NCBI GenBank assembly: GCA_007123655.1
Contig: SKKR01000066.1
Coordinates: 1-13,641, forward strand
Length of the DNA: 13,641 nt
Source of the DNA: Thermomicrobiaceae bacterium
GTDB lineage: Bacteria > Chloroflexota > Chloroflexia > Thermomicrobiales > Thermomicrobiaceae
Reading direction: 5' to 3'
The notes beneath the pieces were generated by a model. The model was not told the origin of the DNA, ran no database searches, and worked only from the letters and a program-made list of their open reading frames with translations. Each line of letters opens with the position of its first letter. The first letter of the stretch is position 1. The position numbers and the translations under genes were made by a program. Shown here one piece after another: positions 6,888-13,641 of the stretch.

Positions 6888-7466
6888 ATGAGCACGAGCA
6901 GGCAACGGAGCCGAAGTAAGAAGGAAGAGCAGAGCTGGCTCAACGGACGTACGCTCTGGGCCGTGGGTGGAGTGCTTGCGCTCATCATTGCCGCGCCGCT
7001 GCTGTGGGGCTGGATGAGTGGAGACGACGAGATGCCCGCGGTGCTCGAAGACGTTGTGCAGGAGATGCCTGATGAAGGGCGAGACCACGTAGCCCAGGGT
7101 ACGGAAGTCGATTACGACTCCGATCCGCCTACCTCAGGCCCGCATTATCCAAGCGTTGCTCCGCCAGATCTGTATCGCGAGGTCGTGCCGGACGAAATGC
7201 TGGTCCACAATCTCGAGCACGGTCACGTGATCGTCTATTATCACCCGTCGCTGTCGGACGAGTCGGCCAGAAAAATCAGCGAACTCACCAGCGAGTATGA
7301 CGGTCAGTGGGACGCCGTTCTTGCTGTTCCGCGGCCGGAGATGGAGTACGAACTCACGCTGACCGCGTGGAACGTCAAGATGGAGCTTGAAGAGTTTGAC
7401 GAAGAGCTGATCGACGCGTTCGTAGATGCCTTTCGCGGTAAGGGGCCTGAAAACCCCGTGCGCTGA
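6888..7466 (+). CDS. DUF3105 membrane-anchored protein
   Basis: The 192-residue protein has a very basic N-terminus (residues 1-15), one hydrophobic helix (about 22-42) and an acidic extracytoplasmic domain. PPTSGPHY (80-87) and VHNLEHGHVIVYYH (106-119) are the signature of the DUF3105 family, whose function is not established to my knowledge. Conserved His86, His107, His111 and His113 with Glu110 could bind a metal, which is inference. AGGGGG (6872-6877), ten bases upstream, supports ATG 6888. It seems to stand alone, between the minus-strand tRNA genes and the ilv leader promoter. Confidence 0.85.
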   Translation: MSTSRQRSRSKKEEQSWLNGRTLWAVGGVLALIIAAPLLWGWMSGDDEMPAVLEDVVQEMPDEGRDHVAQGTEVDYDSDPPTSGPHYPSVAPPDLYREVVPDEMLVHNLEHGHVIVYYHPSLSDESARKISELTSEYDGQWDAVLAVPRPEMEYELTLTAWNVKMELEEFDEELIDAFVDAFRGKGPENPVR

Positions 7467-7519
7467 CTGTCAATACCGCACGAAGTGGCCTTGTGAAGTC
7501 GCGTGGCGAGCACATCAGG

Positions 7520-7548
7520 TTGACAGGGATTTCACAAACTGCTACTAT
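7520..7548 (+). promoter_or_regulatory. Promoter for the ilvBN leader
   Basis: A perfect TTGACA (7520-7525) is followed after exactly 17 bases by TACTAT (7543-7548, four of six consensus bases). The start of transcription should fall near 7555, placing the leader ORF and attenuator in a transcribed leader of about 330 nt before ilvB. Confidence 0.7.
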
Positions 7549-7598
7549 GCCCTGAGTCGAGATGCATATCCGGACGATCAAGACAGGTTATTGAGTTC

Positions 7599-7772
7599 GT
7601 GGCAATCGCGGCAGACACTTCCATTGCACTGAACGTCGGGAAGTCGCAGTTCCTGGCGGATGCGCATGTCGTGATTGAGCGCGTCTCGGTTTTCCTTGGT
7701 GTTCTCGTACTCGTCGTAGTAGGCCTCATTATTAGCGGCCGTGTAGCCGACGGAGGTTTTGCGAGAAGCTAG
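7599..7772 (+). CDS. Candidate ilvBN attenuation leader peptide (Val/Leu/Ile-rich)
   Basis: A GTG-initiated frame encodes 57 residues ending at TAG 7770-7772. A second in-frame GTG at 7671 would give 33 residues, closer to known leader peptides; both starts have weak ribosome-binding sites. From 7668 to 7733, 16 of 22 codons are Val, Leu or Ile (nine Val, four Leu, three Ile), in the stretch VSVFLGVLVLVVVGLII. Several Val codons are GTA, which is uncommon in the neighbouring genes. The ORF lies just after a good promoter and just before an intrinsic terminator and ilvB. Its stop falls directly after the strand that can form the antiterminator. The alternative reading is a small single-pass membrane protein, since the same residues would make a transmembrane helix. 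Confidence 0.6.
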   Translation: MAIAADTSIALNVGKSQFLADAHVVIERVSVFLGVLVLVVVGLIISGRVADGGFARS

Positions 7773-7834
7773 GGATCACGAAGAAGATACCAAGCTCGCG
7801 AGCCTCCGGAAGCGACCGGAGGCTCGCTTTATTA
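7722..7834 (+). promoter_or_regulatory. Candidate transcription attenuator of ilvBN (antiterminator and terminator)
   Basis: Segment 2, CGGAGGTTTTGCGAG (7751-7765), can pair with segment 3, CTCGCGAGCCTCCG (7795-7808), giving 14 pairs (12 Watson-Crick, 2 G-U) with one bulged T at 7760. Segment 3 is also the 5' arm of the terminator, so the two structures exclude each other. A weaker protector pairing is possible between GGCCTC (7722-7727) and GAGGTT (7753-7758), with CGGC/GCCG (7736-7739 and 7746-7749) nested inside. A ribosome stalled at the Val/Leu/Ile codons would leave segment 2 free, favouring read-through. A ribosome at the stop codon would cover segment 2, favouring termination. Confidence 0.6.
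7798..7834 (+). terminator. Rho-independent terminator in the ilvB leader
   Basis: GCGAGCCTCCGG (7798-7809) and CCGGAGGCTCGC (7816-7827) form a perfect 12-bp stem with a six-base loop, followed by TTTATTAT. The hairpin ends about 50 bases before the ilvB ATG, so unless an unseen promoter lies in that gap, ilvBN transcription must pass through it. Confidence 0.9.
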
Positions 7835-7884
7835 TGTGACGCGAGTGAAGTGGCCGAACGTGGCCGGTAGAGAGGGGCGAATCG

Positions 7885-9627
7885 ATGGTTTCGACAGGCT
7901 CAGGAGCGAGTACGGAGGCGGCACCAGCACAGGCTGCGGCCGCGGACGTTCCACAGAACGGGGCAAGGCTACTCTGTCAGGCGCTTGAGCGGGAAGGGGT
8001 CGACCTGGTTTTCGGGTATCCCGGCGGTGCGGTGATCCCGCTCTACGATGTGCTGCCCGAGTTCGGTATCACTCACGTGCTCGTCCGCCACGAGCAGGGA
8101 GCTGCTCACGCGGCGGATGGCTACGCTCGCGCGACCGGGAAGGCCGGCGTGTGCATCGCGACCTCCGGACCCGGGGCGACGAACCTTGTCACCGGCATCG
8201 CGACGGCGATGATGGACTCCGTCCCGATGGTTGCCGTGACGGGTCAGGTTCCGCAGGCGGTGATCGGGAGTGATGCGTTTCAGGAAACCGACATCACGGG
8301 AATAACGATCCCGATTACCAAACACAACTTCGTCATCCGTCGCGTTGAAGATATCGGCCCGACGATCCAGAAGGCGTTCTATCTGGCGACCTCTGGACGG
8401 CCGGGGCCGGTACTGGTCGATGTGCCGAAAGATGTGCAACTGGCGGAAGGGACGCTTGCCCCTCGCGGACCTATCAACCTGCCAGGATACCGGCCAACGA
8501 TCGTCCCGCACCGGCGACAGATCAAGCGTGCCGCGGAGCTGATCAATGAAGCGGAACGCCCCCTCATTCTCGCCGGCCACGGCATTCTGATCTCCGGCGC
8601 GACCGACGAACTTGTCGCTTTTTCAGAGCACGCGGATGTCCCGGTCGGGCTGACGTTGCTTGGCATCGGTGGATTTCCGTCATCTCATCCCAACTGCCTC
8701 GGCATGGTGGGCATGCACGGGTTCTCGCACGCGAACCACGCAATCAACGATGCAGATGTTCTGATCGGCATCGGGATGAGGTTCGACGACCGGGTTACCG
8801 GCCGGATTAGCGAATTCGCGCCGAACGCGAAAATCATCCATGTGGATATCGACCCGGCTGAGGTCGGAAAGAACGTGGAGACCGCCGTTCCCGTTGTTGG
8901 TGACGCAAAGGAAGCGCTCAAGCTGTTGAGGGACAGCGTTGAACCTGTCGAGCACCGTGTCTGGCAGAAGGCGATCGACTCCTGGCGCTACCCGCTTCCG
9001 TCGACGCCGGCGTCGATGGATGGAAACCTGCCCCCGCAGTACGCGCTGGAACGCTTGCACACGTTGACCGAAGGAAAGGCCATTGTCACGACAGATGTTG
9101 GTCAGCATCAGATGTGGGCAGCCCAGTTCTACAAGTGCGATATCCCGAATCAGTGGCTGTCTTCCGGTGGCCTGGGAACGATGGGTTACGGTGTGCCGTC
9201 CGCGATGGGTGCGGCCTTCGGCAAACCCGATGAGGAAGTCTGGGCGATCGTTGGCGACGGTGGCGTCCAGATGACGCTGTTCGAGTTCGCCACCATTGTC
9301 CAGCACAACCTGAACGTCAAGATCGCGATCATCAACAATGGCTACCTGGGCATGGTGCGGCAGTGGCAGCAGTTGTTCCACGACCGGAACTACTCGGAGA
9401 CCCCGATCTCCAGTCCGGACTACGTCATGCTTGGCCAGGCCTACGGTATGGCCTCGCGCCGGGTCGCCAGACCGAACGAGGTCGAAGAGGTCATTCGCTG
9501 GGCGCAGTCCGTTCATGGCCCGGTCCTCATCGAATTCGTGGTCAATCAGGAAGAGAATGTCTATCCGATGATTCCGTCCGGCGGGTCATTCCGGGAGATC
9601 ATCGAACAGCACGAAACGGAGTGGTAG
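7885..9627 (+). CDS. ilvB: Acetolactate synthase, large (catalytic) subunit
   Basis: This ThDP-, FAD- and Mg-dependent enzyme condenses two pyruvates, or pyruvate with 2-oxobutyrate, in the first shared step of valine, leucine and isoleucine synthesis. At 580 residues it has the usual length. The N-terminal Pyr domain carries the catalytic Glu70 in [15 protein letters not shown], then [15 protein letters not shown] and the AFQETDI segment. The FAD-binding middle domain includes [12 protein letters not shown]. The C-terminal PP domain has the ThDP/Mg motif GDGG (457-460) with Asn484-Asn485, and the MVRQWQ loop typical of acetolactate synthases as opposed to other pyruvate decarboxylases. About 20 Ala/Gln-rich residues precede the conserved core. 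AGAGGGG (7871-7877) supports ATG 7885. ilvN follows after a two-base gap. Confidence 0.97.
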   Translation: MVSTGSGASTEAAPAQAAAADVPQNGARLLCQALEREGVDLVFGYPGGAVIPLYDVLPEFGITHVLVRHEQGAAHAADGYARATGKAGVCIATSGPGATNLVTGIATAMMDSVPMVAVTGQVPQAVIGSDAFQETDITGITIPITKHNFVIRRVEDIGPTIQKAFYLATSGRPGPVLVDVPKDVQLAEGTLAPRGPINLPGYRPTIVPHRRQIKRAAELINEAERPLILAGHGILISGATDELVAFSEHADVPVGLTLLGIGGFPSSHPNCLGMVGMHGFSHANHAINDADVLIGIGMRFDDRVTGRISEFAPNAKIIHVDIDPAEVGKNVETAVPVVGDAKEALKLLRDSVEPVEHRVWQKAIDSWRYPLPSTPASMDGNLPPQYALERLHTLTEGKAIVTTDVGQHQMWAAQFYKCDIPNQWLSSGGLGTMGYGVPSAMGAAFGKPDEEVWAIVGDGGVQMTLFEFATIVQHNLNVKIAIINNGYLGMVRQWQQLFHDRNYSETPISSPDYVMLGQAYGMASRRVARPNEVEEVIRWAQSVHGPVLIEFVVNQEENVYPMIPSGGSFREIIEQHETEW

Positions 9628-9629
9628 GA

Positions 9630-10148
9630 ATGAGAAGTCACACACTGGTCGTGCTGGTTGAGGATCAGCCAGGTGTCATGAACCGGATCATGAGTCTGTT
9701 CCGCCAGCGCGGGTTCAACGTCGACAGCATTGCGGTCGGTCACAGCGAGACGAGCGATCAATCGCGGATCACGCTGGTCGTGCGCGGGGATGACAAGACG
9801 ATCGAGCAACTCACCAAACAGTTGTACAAGCAGCTGGAAGTCATCAAGGTGACGAACGTCACCGGTGAGAATCTGATCCAGCGCGAGCTTGCGCTGATCA
9901 AGATCGCGGCGAGCGAACGTACGCGCGGCGATATCATGCGGCTGGTGTCTGAGGTCTACCGGGCGCGGATCGTCGACGCCTCGCCGGACTCGCTGGTGAT
10001 CGAGGTGACCGGCCCCTCTGACAAGATCGAGTCACTGATTTCGCTGATCCGGCCATATGGGATCAAGGAGATTACGCGGACCGGAATGGTCGCGATGCAG
10101 CGCGGCCAGGGTACGGTGAACGTCGCCAGGCAGGAAGCTGTTGCCTGA
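9630..10148 (+). CDS. ilvN: Acetolactate synthase, small (regulatory) subunit
   Basis: The 172-residue protein stimulates IlvB and makes it sensitive to feedback inhibition, usually by valine. An ACT domain spans about residues 3-78 (HTLVVLVEDQPGVMNRIMSL at its start, then FNVDSIAVG). The C-terminal ALS small-subunit domain follows from about 85 (RELALIKIA) to about 158. The start ATG lies two bases after the ilvB stop, with GGAG in the end of ilvB as ribosome-binding site, so translation is coupled and the subunits are made together. The usual next gene, ilvC, is not present; rpsO follows under its own promoter. Confidence 0.95.
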   Translation: MRSHTLVVLVEDQPGVMNRIMSLFRQRGFNVDSIAVGHSETSDQSRITLVVRGDDKTIEQLTKQLYKQLEVIKVTNVTGENLIQRELALIKIAASERTRGDIMRLVSEVYRARIVDASPDSLVIEVTGPSDKIESLISLIRPYGIKEITRTGMVAMQRGQGTVNVARQEAVA

Positions 10149-10202
10149 TCCGGAACCCATAGCTCAGGGAAAGATCCCCGTGTTGGCGGGCGGAATCAGT
10201 AA

Positions 10203-10231
10203 TTGTGGTGAGATGCACACGCTGCTATAAT
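10203..10231 (+). promoter_or_regulatory. Promoter for rpsO(-pnp)
   Basis: TTGTGG (10203-10208), a 17-base spacer and a perfect TATAAT (10226-10231) place the transcription start near 10238, about 45 bases before rpsO. Confidence 0.75.
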
Positions 10232-10283
10232 TGGAGAGTATTTGATCGTGATTTGCGCGGGAGTAGAGGGAGGCGCCGAGTAG

Positions 10284-10553
10284 ATGGCGTTGCACAAGGC
10301 CCAGAAACAGGACATTGTCAATGACTTCCAGACCCACGAGAGCGACACGGGGTCACCGGAAGTTCAGATTGCGCTGCTGACCGAGCGGATCAACAACCAG
10401 GTGCAGCACCTGCGCGAACATCCGCATGACAACCATTCACGGCGAGGACTGCTGAAGCTGGTCGGTCGTCGTCGACGGCTGTTGAGCTATCTGAGCAAGA
10501 AGGATGTTGAGCGGTATCGCGAGACGATCACCCGGCTCGGGCTACGCCGCTAA
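10284..10553 (+). CDS. rpsO: 30S ribosomal protein S15
   Basis: The 89-residue protein has the exact family length and the S15 signature: [16 protein letters not shown], then [28 protein letters not shown] and a basic C-terminus. S15 binds the central domain of 16S rRNA early in small-subunit assembly. AGGGAGG (10267-10273), ten bases upstream, supports ATG 10284. It precedes pnp in the order conserved across many bacteria. Confidence 0.98.
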   Translation: MALHKAQKQDIVNDFQTHESDTGSPEVQIALLTERINNQVQHLREHPHDNHSRRGLLKLVGRRRRLLSYLSKKDVERYRETITRLGLRR

Positions 10554-10641
10554 GAGTTTGTATGATCAGGCGATGTGCATTCCCGTTCCCGCGGGTATCT
10601 AGCGAGATCAAAACACCTGTTGCAGACGTGCCATTTGGAGC

Positions 10642-10668
10642 GGCCCTGGGATCGAGTCCCTGGGCCGT
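10642..10668 (+). terminator. Hairpin after rpsO, weak terminator or processing site
   Basis: CGGCCC-T-GGG (10642-10651) pairs with CCC-T-GGGCCG (10659-10668) around a seven-base loop, with one T/T mismatch. The following TTGACGTTT is poor in T, so termination would be partial at best. It may protect the rpsO 3' end or serve as an attenuator. Confidence 0.4.
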
Positions 10669-10751
10669 TGACGTTTCCAGGGCACGTTGAGCGCGTCCGG
10701 CAACGAGTCGGGCGCCAGTTGACGTCGGAGAGGCAACTAGTTCGGCATTTT

Positions 10752-10913
10752 GATCAGCGTGATGGTGAGGTGTTAGGTATTGGAGTACGGCGGTGAGCAC
10801 TCCGCTATGGTTCGTCGCCGAACGCCAGTTCCTAACTCCTCCCACACTGATCGCAACGCCGGCTACAGCATGACATGGCGGGCGCAGAGCGCCTGCACGA
10901 AAAGGAGTGGGAG
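10752..10913 (+). promoter_or_regulatory. Structured pnp leader with a long imperfect stem and alternative Shine-Dalgarno pairing
   Basis: The 367-base rpsO-pnp spacer contains a long stem. GATCAGCGTG (10752-10761) pairs with CACACTGATC (10843-10852), nine of ten bases; GAGG-T-GTTAGG (10767-10777) pairs with CCTAAC-T-CCTC (10831-10841). Inside it are hairpins GGAGT/ACTCC (10782-10786 with 10799-10803) and GTTCG/CGAAC (10810-10814 with 10819-10823). CTCCCAC (10839-10845) in the descending arm is a perfect complement of GTGGGAG (10907-10913) in the pnp ribosome-binding region. The long stem and this sequestering helix cannot coexist. I see no clear promoter in the spacer. Confidence 0.5.
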
Positions 10914-10920
10914 CATACAT

Positions 10921-13281
10921 ATGCCTCCAGTAATTACCGAACGAACTGTAGAAGTTAACGGCAGGACGTTGACAATCGAACATGGCCGGATCGCCGGACT
11001 GGCGGACGGCGCAGTTACGGTTCGCTATGGCGATACCGTGGTGCTGAGTACCGCGGTCGGCTCCAAGGAGCCTCGGCCCGGCGTTGATTTCCTGCCGCTG
11101 ACCGTTGATTACGAAGAGAAGATGTACGCGGCCGGGAAGATCCCTGGCGGGTTCATCAAGCGCGAAGGACGTCCGTCCGAGAAGGCAACGTTGACCGCCC
11201 GTCTTACCGACCGACCGATCCGGCCGCTGTTCCCGGATGGATGGCGCTCGGAAATCCAGGTCATTGCGACGGTGATGTCAACCGACCAGCAGAACGACCC
11301 CGACGTCCTCTCCATCATTGGTGCCTCGGCGGCGCTTTCAATCTCGGATATTCCGTGGAACGGACCGGTCGCGGCGGTACGCGTTGGCGATATAGATGGC
11401 CAACTGGTGATCAACCCTACCTCCGCGGAACTTGAAAACAGCCGGCTCGACATGGTGGTCGCCGGTACCGCCGATGCGGTCATGATGGTTGAAGGTGGCG
11501 CCAGCGAAGTCGACGAGGAACGCATGATCGAAGCGGTCATGGTTGGTCATGACGAGATCAAGCGGCTCGTTGACGTGATCAATGATCTCCGCGAAGCGGT
11601 CGGCAAACCAAAGCGCGAGTTTTCACCGCCTGAAGAGAACACTGAGCTCAAGAACAAGATCGAGGCCTATGTCTCGGACAAGCTTAAGGGCGCCCTGTTC
11701 AACCCGGATAAAGAGCGTCGAATTGAGGCGACGGCCGAACTCAAGAACGAGGTCGTTGCTCATTTCTGCACGGCGGACCCGGAGCGAATGTCCGATGAGG
11801 AGGTTGCGACACTTCCCTCATCCCGCGAGGTCTCGGACATCTACCAGAGTCTCGTCAAGGGAATGGTGCGACGTGAGATTCTGGAGTCGGGTGAGCGACC
11901 CGATGGCCGGAAGCCAGACGAGATCCGCGAGATCTGGGGAGAGGTCAGTTATCTCCCGAGAACGCACGGTTCGGCGATCTTCACCCGAGGTCAGACCCAG
12001 GCTGTAACGGTCGCGACGCTCGGTACGTCCGGTGAAGGCCAGATGATCGACGGTATTGGCCTCGAAGAGTCCAAGCGCTACATGCACCATTACAACTTCC
12101 CGCCGTACAGCGTTGGTGAAGCACGGTTCATGCGTGGTCCAAGCCGGCGGGACATCGGGCATGGCGCACTGGCGGAGCGGGCGCTGCTTCCCATGCTGCC
12201 GGACGAAGACGACTTCCCGTACACGATGCGGCTCGTCTCCGAAGTCGTGACATCAAACGGATCAACCTCGATGGCGAGTGTCTGTGGCAGCACGATGGCG
12301 CTCATGGACGCCGGCGTCCCGATAAAGGCTCCTGTGGCCGGCATGGCGATGGGACTCATCACCGAAGAAAGTTCTGGAAAGTATCAGATCCTGAGTGACA
12401 TTCAGGGCGTTGAGGATGCGCTCGGTGACATGGACTTCAAGGTCGCTGGAACGGCGGATGGCGTTACCGCGATCCAGATGGACATCAAGGTGGCCGGTAT
12501 CACCGCGGAGGTTATGCGGGAAGCGCTGGAACAGGCACGCAAAGGACGCCTGTTCATCCTGAGCAAGATGGCAGAGGTTATCGAAGCGGTTCGCGGCAAA
12601 GTCTCCGACTACGCCCCGCAGATAACCCGGCTGCAGATCGACAAGCAGCAGATCGGCATGCTCATCGGCCCGGGTGGCAAGACGGTCCGCGGTATCCAGG
12701 AAGAAACCGGCGCCAAAATCGAGATTGAAGAAGACGGTACGGTCTACGTGAGTTCGGTTGACCGCGAAAGTTCGGACGCCGCGATCGGACGCATCGAGGC
12801 CCTGACGAAGGTTCCCGAGGTCGGGGAGGTCTATACCGGCAAGGTGAAGACGATTATTCAGTCCGGCGCGTTCGTCGAAATCCTCCCGGGCAAGGATGGG
12901 TTCGTCCACATCTCGGAACTCGAGAACCGGCGCGTCGAGAAGGTCGAGGACGTCGTCGAGGTTGGTGACGAAGTCACGGTGGTCGTCAGCGCGATCCGGA
13001 ATGACGGCAAGATCAATCTCTCTCGCAAGCGGCTCATGACACCGGAAAACGGTGACAGCGGCGCTTCCGGCGGTGGAGGCGATCGAAGCGGCGGAGGGTC
13101 AGGCGAGCGCCGTGGTGGTGATCGCGGCCGCCAGCAGAACCGCGGCCGGGACCGTGAACGAAGTAGTAGTGGACAGCGATCGGAGTCTCCTCGTGAGGAG
13201 TCTTCTGCGTCAAGCGACGGAGGCGGCGAACAGATCATGCGTCGCCCGCGAGACAGCAGAACCCCTCCCGGGCGTCAGTAG
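10921..13281 (+). CDS. pnp: Polyribonucleotide nucleotidyltransferase (PNPase)
   Basis: PNPase degrades RNA 3' to 5' phosphorolytically and is a core part of bacterial RNA turnover. The 786-residue product has two RNase PH cores. The first includes GFIKREGRPSE (77-87) and the second SRRDIGHG (408-415), SNGSTSMASVCG and GDMDF with catalytic Asp503. A KH domain (GPGGK, 583-587) and an S1 domain (about 636-705, GKDGFVHISELE) follow. A low-complexity Gly/Arg/Ser tail of about 80 residues comes after S1 and is longer than in many family members. ATG 10921 matches the family N-terminus (MPPVITERT) and has AAGGAG and GTGGGAG upstream. The frame is open back to 10780, but that part overlaps the leader structure and is not PNPase-like. 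Confidence 0.97.
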   Translation: MPPVITERTVEVNGRTLTIEHGRIAGLADGAVTVRYGDTVVLSTAVGSKEPRPGVDFLPLTVDYEEKMYAAGKIPGGFIKREGRPSEKATLTARLTDRPIRPLFPDGWRSEIQVIATVMSTDQQNDPDVLSIIGASAALSISDIPWNGPVAAVRVGDIDGQLVINPTSAELENSRLDMVVAGTADAVMMVEGGASEVDEERMIEAVMVGHDEIKRLVDVINDLREAVGKPKREFSPPEENTELKNKIEAYVSDKLKGALFNPDKERRIEATAELKNEVVAHFCTADPERMSDEEVATLPSSREVSDIYQSLVKGMVRREILESGERPDGRKPDEIREIWGEVSYLPRTHGSAIFTRGQTQAVTVATLGTSGEGQMIDGIGLEESKRYMHHYNFPPYSVGEARFMRGPSRRDIGHGALAERALLPMLPDEDDFPYTMRLVSEVVTSNGSTSMASVCGSTMALMDAGVPIKAPVAGMAMGLITEESSGKYQILSDIQGVEDALGDMDFKVAGTADGVTAIQMDIKVAGITAEVMREALEQARKGRLFILSKMAEVIEAVRGKVSDYAPQITRLQIDKQQIGMLIGPGGKTVRGIQEETGAKIEIEEDGTVYVSSVDRESSDAAIGRIEALTKVPEVGEVYTGKVKTIIQSGAFVEILPGKDGFVHISELENRRVEKVEDVVEVGDEVTVVVSAIRNDGKINLSRKRLMTPENGDSGASGGGGDRSGGGSGERRGGDRGRQQNRGRDRERSSSGQRSESPREESSASSDGGGEQIMRRPRDSRTPPGRQ

Positions 13282-13321
13282 CGACGTCGCCTGATCAAAC
13301 CCGAAATGTGCGTGATCTCCA

Positions 13322-13342
13322 GGGGTGGCTTACCGTCACCCC
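13322..13342. terminator. Weak hairpin between convergent genes
   Basis: GGGGTGGC (13322-13329) pairs with GTCACCCC (13335-13342) around TTACC, with one G-U. It lies between the pnp stop and the end of the minus-strand gene and includes that gene's stop codon. Neither strand has a T tract, so its terminator role is uncertain. Confidence 0.25.
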
Positions 13343-13641
13343 CGGGCGCTGTCTGGATTCGGCGCGGACGAGCGATCAGGCGCTGCGAGCCCCTGGAAAT
13401 GCCGCTCGATCATCATCAGCGCGATCACGCCCAGCAGGACCCCAAACCAGAGTGTAGCGAACCGCACGAGCAGGGTTGCCGCGCCAGCGACTTCGGTCGT
13501 CATGATCGGGTCCTGTACAAGAATGATCAGCAGACCTGCAACTGAAGCTTCCGCCGCTCCCAGCCCACCTGGGAGCATTGAGAGTGATCCGAGAATGGTC
13601 GCGCTCGCCAGTACGAAGAACGCCAGGATCAATGTTTCCAG
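13336..13641 (-). CDS. Flippase-like membrane protein, C-terminal part (lysylphosphatidylglycerol synthase TM-region/UPF0104 type)
   Basis: The frame enters from the window edge with no start and ends at TGA 13338-13336, giving the last 101 residues. Three hydrophobic segments are visible. SMLPGGLGAAEASVAGLL matches the conserved PGGLGxxE signature of the YbhN/AglD-type integral membrane family, placed as usual before the final helices, and a conserved Arg (LLVRFATLW) follows. Members transfer or flip lipid-linked groups, but the actual substrate is unknown here. A short polar Pro/Ser/Asp tail ends the protein. The gene is convergent with pnp. Confidence 0.8.
   Translation of the reverse strand: METLILAFFVLASATILGSLSMLPGGLGAAEASVAGLLIILVQDPIMTTEVAGAATLLVRFATLWFGVLLGVIALMMIERHFQGLAAPDRSSAPNPDSARG

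Noticed and set aside
7426..7632. 68-residue plus-strand open frame across the DUF3105 gene end and the ilv promoter
   Set aside because: It overlaps the DUF3105 coding end in another frame and crosses the promoter; it has no ribosome-binding site.
10780..10920. 47-residue N-terminal extension of PNPase
   Set aside because: It is not PNPase-like, overlaps the leader stem, and good ribosome-binding sequence precedes ATG 10921.
12262..12909. 215-residue minus-strand open frame opposite pnp
   Set aside because: Antisense shadow of the PNPase second core and KH region, without motifs.

Overview
This GC-rich bacterial window is chromosomal and mostly housekeeping. The gene set fits a Chloroflexota-like lineage, possibly Thermomicrobia: an archaeal/eukaryotic-type (type 3) ProS with a C-terminal zinc module, a GGDG/PKTIDND phosphofructokinase, an archaeal-flavoured AIR-synthase-like protein and a DUF3105 protein. 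The lineage is inferred from protein character and not from any search. I see no mobile element, CRISPR array or rRNA.

Layout. Positions 1-2089 (minus) hold a two-gene unit, pfk followed by an AIR-synthase-related gene cut by the window edge, joined by an ATGA overlap. An extended -10 promoter then drives proS (2331-3782, plus), followed by an unknown multi-spanning membrane protein and two very small membrane proteins. An acetamidase/formamidase gene (5080-6204) ends at a bidirectional terminator facing three minus-strand tRNA genes: Ser-GGA, Ser-CGA and Arg with the unusual anticodon GCG. A DUF3105 membrane-anchored protein lies at 6888-7466.

From 7520 to 10148 is the acetolactate synthase operon ilvBN. 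Its leader is the most interesting part of the window. It has a consensus-like promoter, a short ORF with a dense run of Val/Leu/Ile codons, a perfect 12-bp intrinsic terminator just before ilvB, and an upstream segment that can form a competing 14-bp antiterminator. This is the architecture of ribosome-mediated transcription attenuation by branched-chain amino acids.

The conserved pair rpsO-pnp follows (10284-13281). The spacer before pnp can fold into a long imperfect stem of about 100 nt, and one strand of it can instead pair with the pnp ribosome-binding region. This recalls the autoregulated pnp leader of enterobacteria. The window ends inside a minus-strand gene for the C-terminus of a flippase-like (lysylphosphatidylglycerol synthase TM-region/UPF0104-type) membrane protein.
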